Source of the DNA: an uncultured Oscillospiraceae bacterium
Lineage (GTDB): Bacteria > Bacillota > Clostridia > Oscillospirales > Oscillospiraceae
Direction of reading: 5' to 3'
DNA: 56,443 bases
NCBI GenBank assembly: GCA_934567355.1
Contig: CAKTJC010000017.1
Location: 1-56,443, forward strand
Shown here piece by piece: positions 16,926 to 24,996 of the stretch. Both the position numbers and the translations under genes were made by a program. Position 1 is the first letter of the stretch, and each line of letters opens with the position of its first letter. The notes below the pieces were generated by a model that searched no databases, was not told where the DNA came from, and was given only the letters and a program-made list of their open reading frames with translations.

Positions 16926-17564
16926 CTATTCGATGTATTCCTGCTGCAGATCCTCGGGCAGGGGGAATTCCGCCGTCATGGCGGATACCTCGTAGGCGGT
17001 GCGCTCCTGTGCGCCCTCCTCCGTCAGTTTCGTGTAGATTCTGCTCTGCATCCGTCCTTCCAGCACGATGCGGTCGCCGACGGCGCAGCCGGAAGCCTGG
17101 GCGGCGATCTTTCCCCACAGGATGCAGGGGAGATAATCCGCCCGGTGAAAGGCGCGGGGGACGGCAAGCATCACGTCGCAGATCTCACGACCAAGGGGCG
17201 TGCGGCGATAGGTCGGTTCCCGGCAGAGGGCGGCGTCCAGACGGACGGTGTTGATCGGTTCCCCCTCCTCGGCGGTGATGGAAGACGCAAAGACGAACAC
17301 GGAAAGATGCCGCCGCCCGCCCTCGCGGATGTTGTGGGAGCGCACCTGCCCCGTTACCGTCAGCATGCTTCCGCCGGAGGGATCCACTGCATCCAGCGTC
17401 CCCTGCTCGGCAATAACGGGAAGAATGTCCACCGCCCCGGAGAGCCGGGGCACCTCCAGGTAAAAGCGGAAAAACCGCTTGCCGTGATTTTCGTGGGAGA
17501 ATGCGGGAAGCTCCAGCAGGTTCCCCCGGAGGGTGATTTGATTTCGGCTTGCAACAGGTTCCAT
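16926..17564 (-). CDS. Tandem OB-fold single-stranded DNA-binding protein
   Basis: The 212-residue protein contains two SSB-type OB folds: residues 8-100 (NQITLRGNLLELPAF ... VTGQVRSHN) and 105-195 (VRLDAALCREPTYRRTPLG ... VGDRIVLEGRMQSR). It lacks the acidic DDDIPF tail of housekeeping SSB, and ends in PEDLQQEYIE. It is therefore probably a secondary SSB, not the replication SSB. GAGGTGG precedes the ATG. Its position before nth suggests a repair role, which is inference. Confidence 0.8.
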   Translation of the reverse strand: MEPVASRNQITLRGNLLELPAFSHENHGKRFFRFYLEVPRLSGAVDILPVIAEQGTLDAVDPSGGSMLTVTGQVRSHNIREGGRRHLSVFVFASSITAEEGEPINTVRLDAALCREPTYRRTPLGREICDVMLAVPRAFHRADYLPCILWGKIAAQASGCAVGDRIVLEGRMQSRIYTKLTEEGAQERTAYEVSAMTAEFPLPEDLQQEYIE

Positions 17565-17641
17565 ACGACCACCTCATGTTTCAGATGTATGGAACATCCT
17601 ATGCACGCGACGGACAAACAGAACGGGGCAGGGGATAGCGC

Positions 17642-19138
17642 CTATTCTTCCTGCGCCCAGCTCCTGGTGCAGCGAACGGCCTTTTCCCAGCCGCTGAGGC
17701 GTGCTGCCCGCGCTGCTTCCTCCAGCTTCGGCTGGAAGGTACGGTCGGTTTGGCGGATGGCTGTCAGCTGCGCCTGATCCTTCCAGAAGCCCTCGGCGAG
17801 TCCGGCCAGATATGCGGCTCCTGCGGCGGTGGTCTCCACGCATTTTGGTCGATCCACCGGGGCGGCGTTGATGTCCGCCTGTGTCTGCATCAGGTAATTG
17901 TTGGCAGAAGCGCCGCCGTCCACCTTGAGGGAGGAAAGCCGTACCCCGGCATCGGCCTCCATGGCGGAGAGCACATCGTGAATTTCGTAAGTAATGGAAT
18001 CCAGTGTGGCGCGAATAATATGCTTCTGATTGACGCCCCGGGTCAGCCCCACGATCGCACCCCGGGCGTATGCATCCCAGTAGGGCGCGCCGAGGCCGGT
18101 AAAGGCGGGTACGACATAGCAGCCGTTGGTATCCGGCACACGCTTTGCCAGATACTCGGAATCCGCCGCCGTTTCAATCAGGTGCAGCTCGTCCCGCAGC
18201 CATTGAATGGCGGCGCCCGCCACGAAGATGGAGCCCTCCAGCGCATAGCTGACCTCTCCGCCGATGCCCCAGGCAACGGTGGTGACCAGCCCGTTGCTGG
18301 ATAGAATCGGCTTTTTCCCTGTGTTCATCAGCAGGAATGCGCCGGTGCCGTAGGTGCATTTGGAATCGCCGGGGGTAAAGCAGGCCTGCCCGAACAGCGC
18401 CGCCTGCTGGTCGCCTGCCGCACCGGAAATGGGAATGGGCGCACCGAAGAACTGGGGCTCCGTCTGCCCATAGCGGCAGCTGGAGGGCATGGGGGTGGGC
18501 AGCATGGAGCGGGGAATTTCCAGCCGCTTCAGAATGTCCTCGTCCCATTGGAGGGTGTTGATGTTGAACAGCATGGTGCGGGAGGCGTTGGAGTAGTCCG
18601 TCACATGCACCCTGCCGCCGGTGAGCTTCCAGATCAGCCAGGTTTCCACCGTGCCGAAGAGCAGCTCGCCCTGCTCTGCCAGCGCCTGCGCCCCGGGGAT
18701 GTTTTTCAGGATCCAGTGAATTTTTGTGGCGGAGAAATAGGGATCGATCACCAGTCCAGTTTTTTCCCGGATGGGCTCCGTCAGTCCCTCGCCCTGCAGC
18801 TGGGCGCAGATCTCCGTTGTTCTGCGGCACTGCCATACGATGGCGTTGCAGATGGGCTGGCCGGTGCGCTTATTCCATACGATGGTGGTTTCCCGCTGGT
18901 TGGTGATGCCGATGGCGGCAATATCCCCGGCGCTGGCGCCGATGCTGGCAAGCGCCTGACGGGCGACGGAGAGCTGTGTTTCAAATATCTCGTCTGCGTC
19001 GTGCTCCACCCAGCCGGGCTTTGGGAATATCTGGGTGAATTCTTTCTGTGCAACGGCGCAGATCTCTCCCGCCTGGTCAAAGAGAATGCAGCGGTTGGAG
19101 GTGGTGCCGGAGTCCAGCGCCATGATATATTTCGGCAT
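17642..19138 (-). CDS. glpK: Glycerol kinase
   Basis: ATG 19138 ([14 protein letters not shown]) is preceded by GGAGGG at 7 bases. The 498-residue FGGY-family kinase has the N-terminal nucleotide-binding segment DSGTTSNRC, the [11 protein letters not shown] and QRETT substrate segments, the [13 protein letters not shown] loop and the C-terminal [12 protein letters not shown] motif, all intact. It phosphorylates glycerol to glycerol-3-phosphate with ATP. No glpF or glpD is next to it. It follows a rhomboid-like gene by 15 bases on the same strand. Confidence 0.97.
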   Translation of the reverse strand: MPKYIMALDSGTTSNRCILFDQAGEICAVAQKEFTQIFPKPGWVEHDADEIFETQLSVARQALASIGASAGDIAAIGITNQRETTIVWNKRTGQPICNAIVWQCRRTTEICAQLQGEGLTEPIREKTGLVIDPYFSATKIHWILKNIPGAQALAEQGELLFGTVETWLIWKLTGGRVHVTDYSNASRTMLFNINTLQWDEDILKRLEIPRSMLPTPMPSSCRYGQTEPQFFGAPIPISGAAGDQQAALFGQACFTPGDSKCTYGTGAFLLMNTGKKPILSSNGLVTTVAWGIGGEVSYALEGSIFVAGAAIQWLRDELHLIETAADSEYLAKRVPDTNGCYVVPAFTGLGAPYWDAYARGAIVGLTRGVNQKHIIRATLDSITYEIHDVLSAMEADAGVRLSSLKVDGGASANNYLMQTQADINAAPVDRPKCVETTAAGAAYLAGLAEGFWKDQAQLTAIRQTDRTFQPKLEEAARAARLSGWEKAVRCTRSWAQEE

Positions 19139-19153
19139 TGCTCGTCCCTCCAA

Positions 19154-20020
19154 TCACTGAATGTGGACGTGGTTGTTGATATGATCCTGGCAGTAGCAGT
19201 AATAGCCCTTGCACTTGGAGCAGTAGCGGAATTCCAGCTCCGGGTTCGTCACATCCGTGCGCCCGCACACCGTGCAGCGGTGGTTGTAATTCTGCTTCGG
19301 CTCCTGCGGCTTCTGGGTGACATGGAACTGGATCACCTTCGGCTGCTTTGGCTTTACATGGAAGAGCTTGCGCAGCTTGTTTCGGAACCGGACAGGGAAG
19401 AGGTTCAGAACATCAGAGCCGAAGAACAGGAAATAGTTTGCCAGCGCGATCAGCGGGAAAAGGCTGTAGGGGAAGCTGGTCTGAATCATGCCGAGCAGAA
19501 CCAGGACGAGGTCAAACAGCGCAAGCATCCAGGCCTTTATGGGAATGATCATCATGAACAGGAAGGTGGCATCTGGGAACATGGTGGAATAGGCCAGAAG
19601 CAGGCTGAGGTTCAGATAATATACATCTGCCCGACAGTTTGGGAAGAACATACAGAAGATGTCCATCATCACCACGCCGGAAAGATAGAATAGATTGAAT
19701 TTGAGCGTGCCCCAGCTCCGCTCGATCACCATGCCCAGCGAATAGTAGCAGAACAGGCTGATGGCTACCAGCAGAATGTTCATTCCGCCGCCCATACCGG
19801 CATTCATGGTCAGCGGATAGGTGATCAGCCGCCAGACCTGCCCCCTGAGGATAAGGCTCCGATCAAAACAGAGCAGATAATACAAAAAGTTATTCTGGGC
19901 AAAGATACTCATCAAATATACGACTGCATTGCCGATGCAGATATAGAGCATCAGATTCGGGATGCCCTTGCTGCGGTTCCGCAGACAGAACCGCTCAAAA
20001 TTTCTGCGAAGATTTTTCAA
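19154..20020 (-). CDS. Rhomboid-like membrane protein with C-terminal zinc ribbon (probably non-catalytic)
   Basis: TTG 20020 is the likely start (GGAG 8 bases upstream; a TTG at 20029 sits too close). The 288-residue protein has about six helices between residues 25 and 215 in rhomboid order, including the WRLITYPLTM segment after helix 1 that is typical of the family. The expected catalytic GxSG in helix 4 reads LLAYSTMFPD, and no histidine lies in helix 6 (LIALANYFLFFGSD), so proteolysis is unlikely. A basic linker leads to a C-terminal zinc ribbon (CTVCGR ... CSKCKGYYCYC) and a His-rich end. It precedes glpK on the same strand. Confidence 0.75.
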   Translation of the reverse strand: MKNLRRNFERFCLRNRSKGIPNLMLYICIGNAVVYLMSIFAQNNFLYYLLCFDRSLILRGQVWRLITYPLTMNAGMGGGMNILLVAISLFCYYSLGMVIERSWGTLKFNLFYLSGVVMMDIFCMFFPNCRADVYYLNLSLLLAYSTMFPDATFLFMMIIPIKAWMLALFDLVLVLLGMIQTSFPYSLFPLIALANYFLFFGSDVLNLFPVRFRNKLRKLFHVKPKQPKVIQFHVTQKPQEPKQNYNHRCTVCGRTDVTNPELEFRYCSKCKGYYCYCQDHINNHVHIQ

Positions 20021-20120
20021 AAAAATCAACTCCTAAAACTGCTTTCCATTCATTTTACCAGCAGCGGGCAAAAAAGTCCATATCGTATTTGTGAACAATG
20101 GGGGAAAGTTTCGCGCCTAC

Positions 20121-20148
20121 TTGACAAATCCCGAAACAGGTCTATAAT
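20121..20148 (+). promoter_or_regulatory. Promoter of the metK riboswitch transcript
   Basis: TTGACA (20121-20126), 16 bp and TATAAT (20143-20148): two consensus boxes 30 bases before the riboswitch. Confidence 0.85.
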
Positions 20149-20177
20149 AATACCGTAAATTGAAAATTGCATATAAG

Positions 20178-20308
20178 CCTTATCAAGAGTGGTGGAGGGA
20201 ACGGCCCGATGAAACCCAGCAACCTGTTATTCAAGGTGCTAAATCCGGCGGCAACGAAAGATGAGGATTCGGTAGATGCGCACATCGAATCTTCGGTGTG
20301 CGATTTTT
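20178..20308 (+). promoter_or_regulatory. SAM-I (S-box) riboswitch with terminator
   Basis: The aptamer runs from CTTATCAAGAG (20179-20189) to GATGAG (20260-20265), which pair as helix P1. The conserved core GGTGGAGGGAACGGCCCGATG AAACC, CAGCAACC and AAGGTGCTAAATCC is present in order. A 10-bp terminator stem (20279-20288 with 20293-20302) and TTTTT (20304-20308) follow. GATTCG before the terminator can instead pair with CGAATC inside it, giving the antiterminator. SAM binding should switch metK off. Confidence 0.95.
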
Positions 20309-20346
20309 GTTTGCAAAAACGTTTTGCGTAGAGAGAAAGGACAAAT

Positions 20347-21486
20347 ATGGAAAAAAGAATTTTTACCTCTGAATGTGTCACCAACGGCCACCCCGACAAG
20401 GTGGCGGACTCCATTTCCGATGCCATCCTGGACGCCTGCCTTGCCCAGGATCCCAATTCCCGGGTCGCCTGCGAGACCATGGTCACCACGGATTTTTGCC
20501 TGATCTGCGGTGAGATCACCACCAAGGCAGTGGTGGATTACACCGCCGTTGCCCGGGAGGCCATCCGCAGGATCGGCTATGTCTACCCCGGTGACGGCTT
20601 CGATGCCGACACGGTGGAGATTCAGTGCCGCATCCACACCCAGTCCGCCGACATTGCCATGGGCACCAATGACCAGGTGGGCGGCGCCGGTGACCAGGGC
20701 ATGATGTTTGGCGGCGCCTGCACCCAGACCCCGGAACTGATGCCCATGCCCATCGCCCTGGCTCGTGCCCTGTCCAACCGCCTGACCGAGTGCATCCACG
20801 AAAACGATAAGCTGCGCGCCGACGGCAAGACCCAGGTGTCCGTGGAATTTGATGAGGAAGGCAACGTGGTGGGCGTTGATACCGTGGTCGTTTCCGTGAT
20901 GCACAGCCGGAATTTTGAAATTGAGGCGCTGCGCGGCTACGTTGCAAAGGAAGTCATTGCTCCCGTGCTTGCAAAGTATGGCTTCCGTATGGAGGATGTA
21001 AAGCATGTCTTTATCAACCCTACCGGCAATTTTGTCATCGGCGGCCCCAACGGCGATACCGGCCTGACCGGCAGAAAGATCATTGTGGATACCTACGGCG
21101 GCTATTTCTCCCACGGCGGCGGCGCATTCTCCGGCAAGGACCCCACCAAGGTCGACCGCAGTGCTGCCTATCTTGCACGCTACATGGCAAAGAACCTGGT
21201 AGCTGCCGGTCTGGCGACTAAGGTGCAGGTGCAGCTGGCCTATGCCATCGGTGTGGCGGAGCCTGTTTCTGTTCGTGTGGATGCCTTCGGCACCGGTGTG
21301 ATTCCCGAAGAGCAGATGACTGAGCTGCTGCGCAAGACTGTGGACATGACCCCCGCCGGCATCATCAAGCGCTTTGACCTGCGCCGCCCCATCTATGCGG
21401 ACACCGCCGCCAACGGTCACTTCGGCGTGGAGGGTCGCCCCTGGGAGAAGACTGATCTGGCCGAAGAGCTGAAAGCGCTTGTTTAA
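20347..21486 (+). CDS. metK: S-adenosylmethionine synthetase
   Basis: The 379-residue protein has the family length and motifs: GHPDKVAD near residue 17, the hexapeptide GAGDQG (ATP binding), and the P-loop-like [16 protein letters not shown] near 258. It makes SAM from methionine and ATP. AGAAAGGA precedes the ATG. The SAM-I riboswitch upstream gives end-product feedback. The hydrolase gene starts 33 bases after its stop and may share the transcript. Confidence 0.98.
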   Translation: MEKRIFTSECVTNGHPDKVADSISDAILDACLAQDPNSRVACETMVTTDFCLICGEITTKAVVDYTAVAREAIRRIGYVYPGDGFDADTVEIQCRIHTQSADIAMGTNDQVGGAGDQGMMFGGACTQTPELMPMPIALARALSNRLTECIHENDKLRADGKTQVSVEFDEEGNVVGVDTVVVSVMHSRNFEIEALRGYVAKEVIAPVLAKYGFRMEDVKHVFINPTGNFVIGGPNGDTGLTGRKIIVDTYGGYFSHGGGAFSGKDPTKVDRSAAYLARYMAKNLVAAGLATKVQVQLAYAIGVAEPVSVRVDAFGTGVIPEEQMTELLRKTVDMTPAGIIKRFDLRRPIYADTAANGHFGVEGRPWEKTDLAEELKALV

Positions 21487-21519
21487 TGACGCAGTGACAA
21501 GCATAGGGAGGAAAGAAGA

Positions 21520-22137
21520 TTGGAATACATCTATTTGCACGGATTAGGTCAGACAGCAGCCAGCTGGCAGCCGCTGCTGGAACAGCTGCCGGAAAAGGGA
21601 ACCTGCCTTGATTTGGTGGGGCTGATAAAGGGAAAGGAAGCAACTTATTCTAATCTCTATGCGGCTGTCTCCCAGGCTTGCGACGCGGCGGACGATTCCC
21701 TCGTTCTGTGCGGCCTGTCCCTTGGAGCGGTGCTGTCACTGAACTACGCCATCGACCACCCGGAGAAGGTGAAGGCGCTGGTTTTGGTTGCCGCCCAGTA
21801 TAAAATGCCCAAGGCATTACTGGCTCTGCAAAACGTGATGTTTCATTTTATGAAGGAATCGGCATTTCAGCAGACCGGCTTCCAAAAGGCAGATTTTGTC
21901 AGCCTGTGCAAGACAACGGGGAAGCAGAATTTCAGTCAGTCCGTCAAAACACTGCGCTGCCCCACGCTGCTTGTGTGCGGAGAACAGGACAGCGCCAATC
22001 AAAAGGCATCCAAAGCCCTGGCGGCTATCCTGCCCAATGCGGAATTCAAAGAGATTCCGGGAGCAGGCCACGAGGTGAACACTCAGTCGCCGGACGGATT
22101 AGCGGCAGTGCTGCAAGAATTTTATCAGAATCTGTAA
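21520..22137 (+). CDS. Alpha/beta-hydrolase
   Basis: The start is TTG with GGGAGG about 9 bases upstream. The 205-residue protein has an HGLGQTAASW oxyanion loop (7-16), the nucleophile elbow GLSLG (Ser67), an acidic residue in CGEQDS and the catalytic His in GAGHEVN: a complete triad. The short lid suggests a small-molecule esterase or thioesterase of the MenH/BioH type; the substrate is unknown. It follows metK closely and ends at a strong terminator. Confidence 0.85.
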   Translation: MEYIYLHGLGQTAASWQPLLEQLPEKGTCLDLVGLIKGKEATYSNLYAAVSQACDAADDSLVLCGLSLGAVLSLNYAIDHPEKVKALVLVAAQYKMPKALLALQNVMFHFMKESAFQQTGFQKADFVSLCKTTGKQNFSQSVKTLRCPTLLVCGEQDSANQKASKALAAILPNAEFKEIPGAGHEVNTQSPDGLAAVLQEFYQNL

Positions 22138-22145
22138 ATAGGGAA

Positions 22146-22180
22146 GGGCAGAGCACCTTGTTTGGCGCTCTGCCCTGTTT
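22146..22180. terminator. Bidirectional rho-independent terminator
   Basis: GGGCAGAGC (22146-22154) pairs with GCTCTGCCC (22167-22175), followed by TGTTTCG. It lies between the converging hydrolase and dipicolinate synthase genes. Confidence 0.75.
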
Positions 22181-22183
22181 CGT

Positions 22184-22744
22184 TCACTGCAGCAATGGCT
22201 GCATTTGTTTTCCCTGAGCGGCCAGCTCCACCGCCTGGGGAATCAGCTCAAAATGGGCAACCAGGGAAGTGGGTTTCTTTTCCGGATCATCCTGCCCATA
22301 GGGAATAAAATAGTAATGATTTCGCGCCATCAGGCGGCCAATGTTCTCCGCCGCACCGGCCAGACCGTCGTTGGTGGAGACGGCAACCAGCACCGGCCTG
22401 CCGTTGCGTAAGTGGCTCTTTGCCGCCATGGTCACCGGGGTGTCCGCAATGCCGTGGCTGAGCTTTGCCAGGGTATTTCCGGTGCAGGGGGCAATCACCA
22501 GCATATCCAGCAGCTTCTTGGGCCCGATGGGTTCTGCCTCGGCAATGGTTTTTATCACCTTCTGCCCGCAAATGGCCTCCGCCCGTTCCAGAAATTCACT
22601 TGCTTTTCCAAACCGGGAATCCGTGGAGGCGGACACAAATGAAAAAATCGGATAAACCGTGTGCTCCTTTGCTAGCCTTTCCATCACCGGAAATACCTTA
22701 GAAAAGGTGCAGAATGACCCGCACATTGCAAATCCAATGTTCAT
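22184..22744 (-). CDS. spoVFB: Dipicolinate synthase subunit B (flavoprotein)
   Basis: ATG 22744 overlaps the stop of subunit A as ATGA, which fixes the start. The 186-residue flavodoxin-like protein starts NIGFAMCGSFCTF and has the IAPCTGNTLAKLSHGIADTP segment typical of SpoVFB/DpaB. With subunit A it makes dipicolinic acid from dihydrodipicolinate in the mother cell during sporulation. A complete pair indicates a spore former that uses the SpoVF route rather than the EtfA route of some Clostridium species. Confidence 0.93.
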   Translation of the reverse strand: MNIGFAMCGSFCTFSKVFPVMERLAKEHTVYPIFSFVSASTDSRFGKASEFLERAEAICGQKVIKTIAEAEPIGPKKLLDMLVIAPCTGNTLAKLSHGIADTPVTMAAKSHLRNGRPVLVAVSTNDGLAGAAENIGRLMARNHYYFIPYGQDDPEKKPTSLVAHFELIPQAVELAAQGKQMQPLLQ

Positions 22745-23499
22745 ATCTGTTCCTCCCGCAAGCGGCGCAAAACGGTGTCGGCAATCAGCAGGCCGGAGCT
22801 TTCCGGCACATGAATCCCGGGAAGTCCCCGGGCGGGAATCACATCCGTCCCCTCCATACCGGGTACGGAAGCCAAATCGATTTTCAGGCAGCTGTCGCAC
22901 TGTGCACAAAGTGGAGCTGGGAGGACCATGCCTGGTGCGGTGTTAAAGATGATACGAAATTCCTTCAGCCTGTCGGGCAGTGTCCCGGGCGACACAGCAG
23001 AAAACCCGAAAGAGACGGCTTCCGCCCGATGCGCTGCACTGCGGGACAGAATTGCCGTTTTTGCACCGTATGCTTTCAGAAGAAATGCCAGGTGTTTTCC
23101 GATTCGCCCCCAGCCGACCACCAGAACAGGCGCTTTACGCAGAGAGAAATTCATTTTTTCGGCGGCGACCCGCAGTGCACATTCCGCGGTCAGCGCGGCA
23201 TTTTCATAGAGATATATGTCGTCCTTCAGAAGGTCGATCGCCGGATATGTATCTGTGACAGCGTCGGGAAGCATTCCACCAATCAATGTGATCCGCGGCG
23301 ACAGCAGTGACAGCAATTCCTGCAGATCCGCACCGCTTTTCAGCAGTCCTTTTCCCGATAAACTCGGCACATCCATAAGCAGGTGCGTAGCATCCGGTGT
23401 GATATGGTCGGTTACTTCAATACCCTTTTTAGTCAGAATTCCGGCGGCAATGTGGCTTGCGGGTGTGCATCCAACAGGGTAAACTAAGATATTACGCAT
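22741..23499 (-). CDS. spoVFA: Dipicolinate synthase subunit A
   Basis: ATG 23499 has AGGAG 8 bases upstream; a GTG three codons earlier is less likely. The 252-residue protein has the DpaA N-terminal domain (~1-120) and a Rossmann NADP-binding domain with the VLVVGWGRIGKHLA motif near 130. It is cotranscribed and translationally coupled with subunit B. A candidate sigma-K promoter lies directly upstream, matching mother-cell expression. Confidence 0.94.
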   Translation of the reverse strand: MRNILVYPVGCTPASHIAAGILTKKGIEVTDHITPDATHLLMDVPSLSGKGLLKSGADLQELLSLLSPRITLIGGMLPDAVTDTYPAIDLLKDDIYLYENAALTAECALRVAAEKMNFSLRKAPVLVVGWGRIGKHLAFLLKAYGAKTAILSRSAAHRAEAVSFGFSAVSPGTLPDRLKEFRIIFNTAPGMVLPAPLCAQCDSCLKIDLASVPGMEGTDVIPARGLPGIHVPESSGLLIADTVLRRLREEQI

Positions 23500-23518
23500 G
23501 ATTATCACTCCTGTGCTC

Positions 23519-23547
23519 CAGATTATGCGGATCGGTGGGGTGACGTG
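23519..23547 (-). promoter_or_regulatory. Candidate sigma-K promoter of spoVFAB
   Basis: On the minus strand CAC (23547-23545), a 17-bp gap and CATAATCTG (23527-23519) resemble the B. subtilis sigma-K consensus (AC ... CATANNNTA, one mismatch). spoVF is a known sigma-K target in Bacillus. Short motifs like this also arise by chance. Confidence 0.35.
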
Positions 23548-23579
23548 ACAGGGACATCTGGGATTTTTATGCGCTTCCC

Positions 23580-23607
23580 TTGATTTTTCTCCCCTTTTTT
23601 GTATAAT
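23580..23607 (+). promoter_or_regulatory. Promoter of the DUF4364 gene
   Basis: TTGATT (23580-23585), 16 bp and TATAAT (23602-23607). Confidence 0.7.
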
Positions 23608-23663
23608 GAAGGCAGCAAGGCCCCACCCTGATGGGGTGAAGCACTCTGAGAAGGAGGAACGAT

Positions 23664-24206
23664 ATGCAACGATTGGGATACGTCCATGATATGCTTGACG
23701 TGAAGGTGCTGATTCTTTTTGTCATGTCCAGAGTCAGTTACCCTGCTACCGGTCAGCAGATTTATGAATTGTGCCTGCAGGACGATTGTGTCAGCTATTT
23801 TGATGTGTGTGCTGCCATTCCTCAGCTGGTAAAATCCGGCCATCTGGCGGAAAAAGAAAAGGATCTGTATGAGATCACGCAGAAGGGAAAGGCCGACAGT
23901 GCGCTGACCCAGGATTCTATCGCCTACACCGTGCGCTGCAAGGCGGAGAATGCCGTTGACCGCTTTAATCGCCAGCTTCACAGAAGCAGTTTTATAAAAA
24001 CACAGGTTGTCCCAAAGGAGAGCGGCGACTGCTCTGTGATTATGGCGCTGGACGATGAAACCGGCAATCTGATGACCCTGGAGCTGATGGCGCCCAACCA
24101 GCGTCAGGCAGTGCGGCTGGGCAAGCTTTTTGAAAAGAAAGCAGAGATCATTTACAACATGATGATGGCAGAGCTTTTGGATGAAGAGGACGAAATCGAC
24201 ACCTGA
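23664..24206 (+). CDS. DUF4364 family protein (winged-helix, PadR-like)
   Basis: The 180-residue protein has an N-terminal winged helix (about 12-75: VKVLILFVMSRVSYPATGQQIYEL ... LVKSGHLAEKEKDLYEITQKGK) and a beta-rich C-terminal domain, the layout of Clostridia DUF4364. The HTH suggests DNA binding; the target is unknown. AGAAGGAGG precedes the ATG and a promoter lies 60 bases upstream. It sits before hpf, which has its own promoter. Confidence 0.88.
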   Translation: MQRLGYVHDMLDVKVLILFVMSRVSYPATGQQIYELCLQDDCVSYFDVCAAIPQLVKSGHLAEKEKDLYEITQKGKADSALTQDSIAYTVRCKAENAVDRFNRQLHRSSFIKTQVVPKESGDCSVIMALDDETGNLMTLELMAPNQRQAVRLGKLFEKKAEIIYNMMMAELLDEEDEIDT

Positions 24207-24210
24207 CCCC

Positions 24211-24239
24211 TTGTCGAATGCGCGGTATCGTGGTATAGT
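24211..24239 (+). promoter_or_regulatory. Promoter of hpf
   Basis: TTGTCG (24211-24216), 17 bp and TATAGT (24234-24239). Confidence 0.65.
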
Positions 24240-24284
24240 TAAGATACACCGAGGTAATCGGTACTAAGAAAGGAGCTGCCGCGT

Positions 24285-24824
24285 ATGAAATTCCAGTATA
24301 GTGAAAAGAAAGTCAAGCTGCCCGAAAAGGTTCACCTCTACGCCGAGAAGAAGGTAACAAAGCTTGCACGCTATTTCGAGGAGGATGCGGAAGCCTTAAT
24401 TGTTTTTTCCGTTGAGAAAAACAGAAATAACGTTGAGTTGACGGTGCATGGTGCAGGTACCTGGTTCCGTGCTTCCGAGAGCACTTCCGATATGTTTGCT
24501 TCCATTGACGCCGCCGTTGCGACAATCGAAGGCCAGATCCGCAAGAATAAGACCCGTCTGGCACGGCGCCTGCGCCAGGATGCATTTGTCCGAAGTGTGC
24601 AGGATGAAACATCTTTTGCGCCCGAGCCTGCAGAGGATGATTTGAGCATTATCCGCGTGAAGCATTTCAATTTCCGCCCGATGACCAGGGAAGAGGCTGT
24701 TTTGCAGATGAATCTGCTGGGCCATACCTTCTTCGCCTTCCGGGATGAAGATAACGGCGGTTCCTTTGCCGTGGTCTACAAGAGAAATGACGGCGGCTAC
24801 GGACTGATCGACGACGAGAAGTAA
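24285..24824 (+). CDS. hpf: Long-form ribosome hibernation-promoting factor
   Basis: The 179-residue protein has the N-terminal S30AE/HPF domain (1-100) and the C-terminal dimerisation domain (about 122-178: IRVKHFNFRPMTREEAVLQMNLLGHTFFAFRD), so it is the long form that joins two 70S ribosomes into inactive 100S dimers. AAGGAG precedes the ATG. It has its own promoter and terminator and is monocistronic. Confidence 0.96.
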   Translation: MKFQYSEKKVKLPEKVHLYAEKKVTKLARYFEEDAEALIVFSVEKNRNNVELTVHGAGTWFRASESTSDMFASIDAAVATIEGQIRKNKTRLARRLRQDAFVRSVQDETSFAPEPAEDDLSIIRVKHFNFRPMTREEAVLQMNLLGHTFFAFRDEDNGGSFAVVYKRNDGGYGLIDDEK

Positions 24825-24840
24825 AGTTGAACGCCTTGTG

Positions 24841-24874
24841 CCCCCTGCGGTATTGCCGCAGGGGGCTTCTTTCT
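24841..24874 (+). terminator. Rho-independent terminator of hpf
   Basis: CCCCCTGCGG (24841-24850), loop TATTG, CCGCAGGGGG (24856-24865), then CTTCTTTCT. Confidence 0.88.
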
Positions 24875-24918
24875 GTACGGCGGAATTTTATTTGCTCCGC
24901 AAAATCATTTTCCGGGCC

Positions 24919-24947
24919 TTTACAGAATGGAAAAATTCGGTTATAAT
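24919..24947 (+). promoter_or_regulatory. Promoter of prfB
   Basis: TTTACA (24919-24924), 17 bp and TATAAT (24942-24947). Confidence 0.8.
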
Positions 24948-24996
24948 ACCCTCAAATATGCAGGGGAATTCCCCAAATGAGAAGTGAGAGAATACC

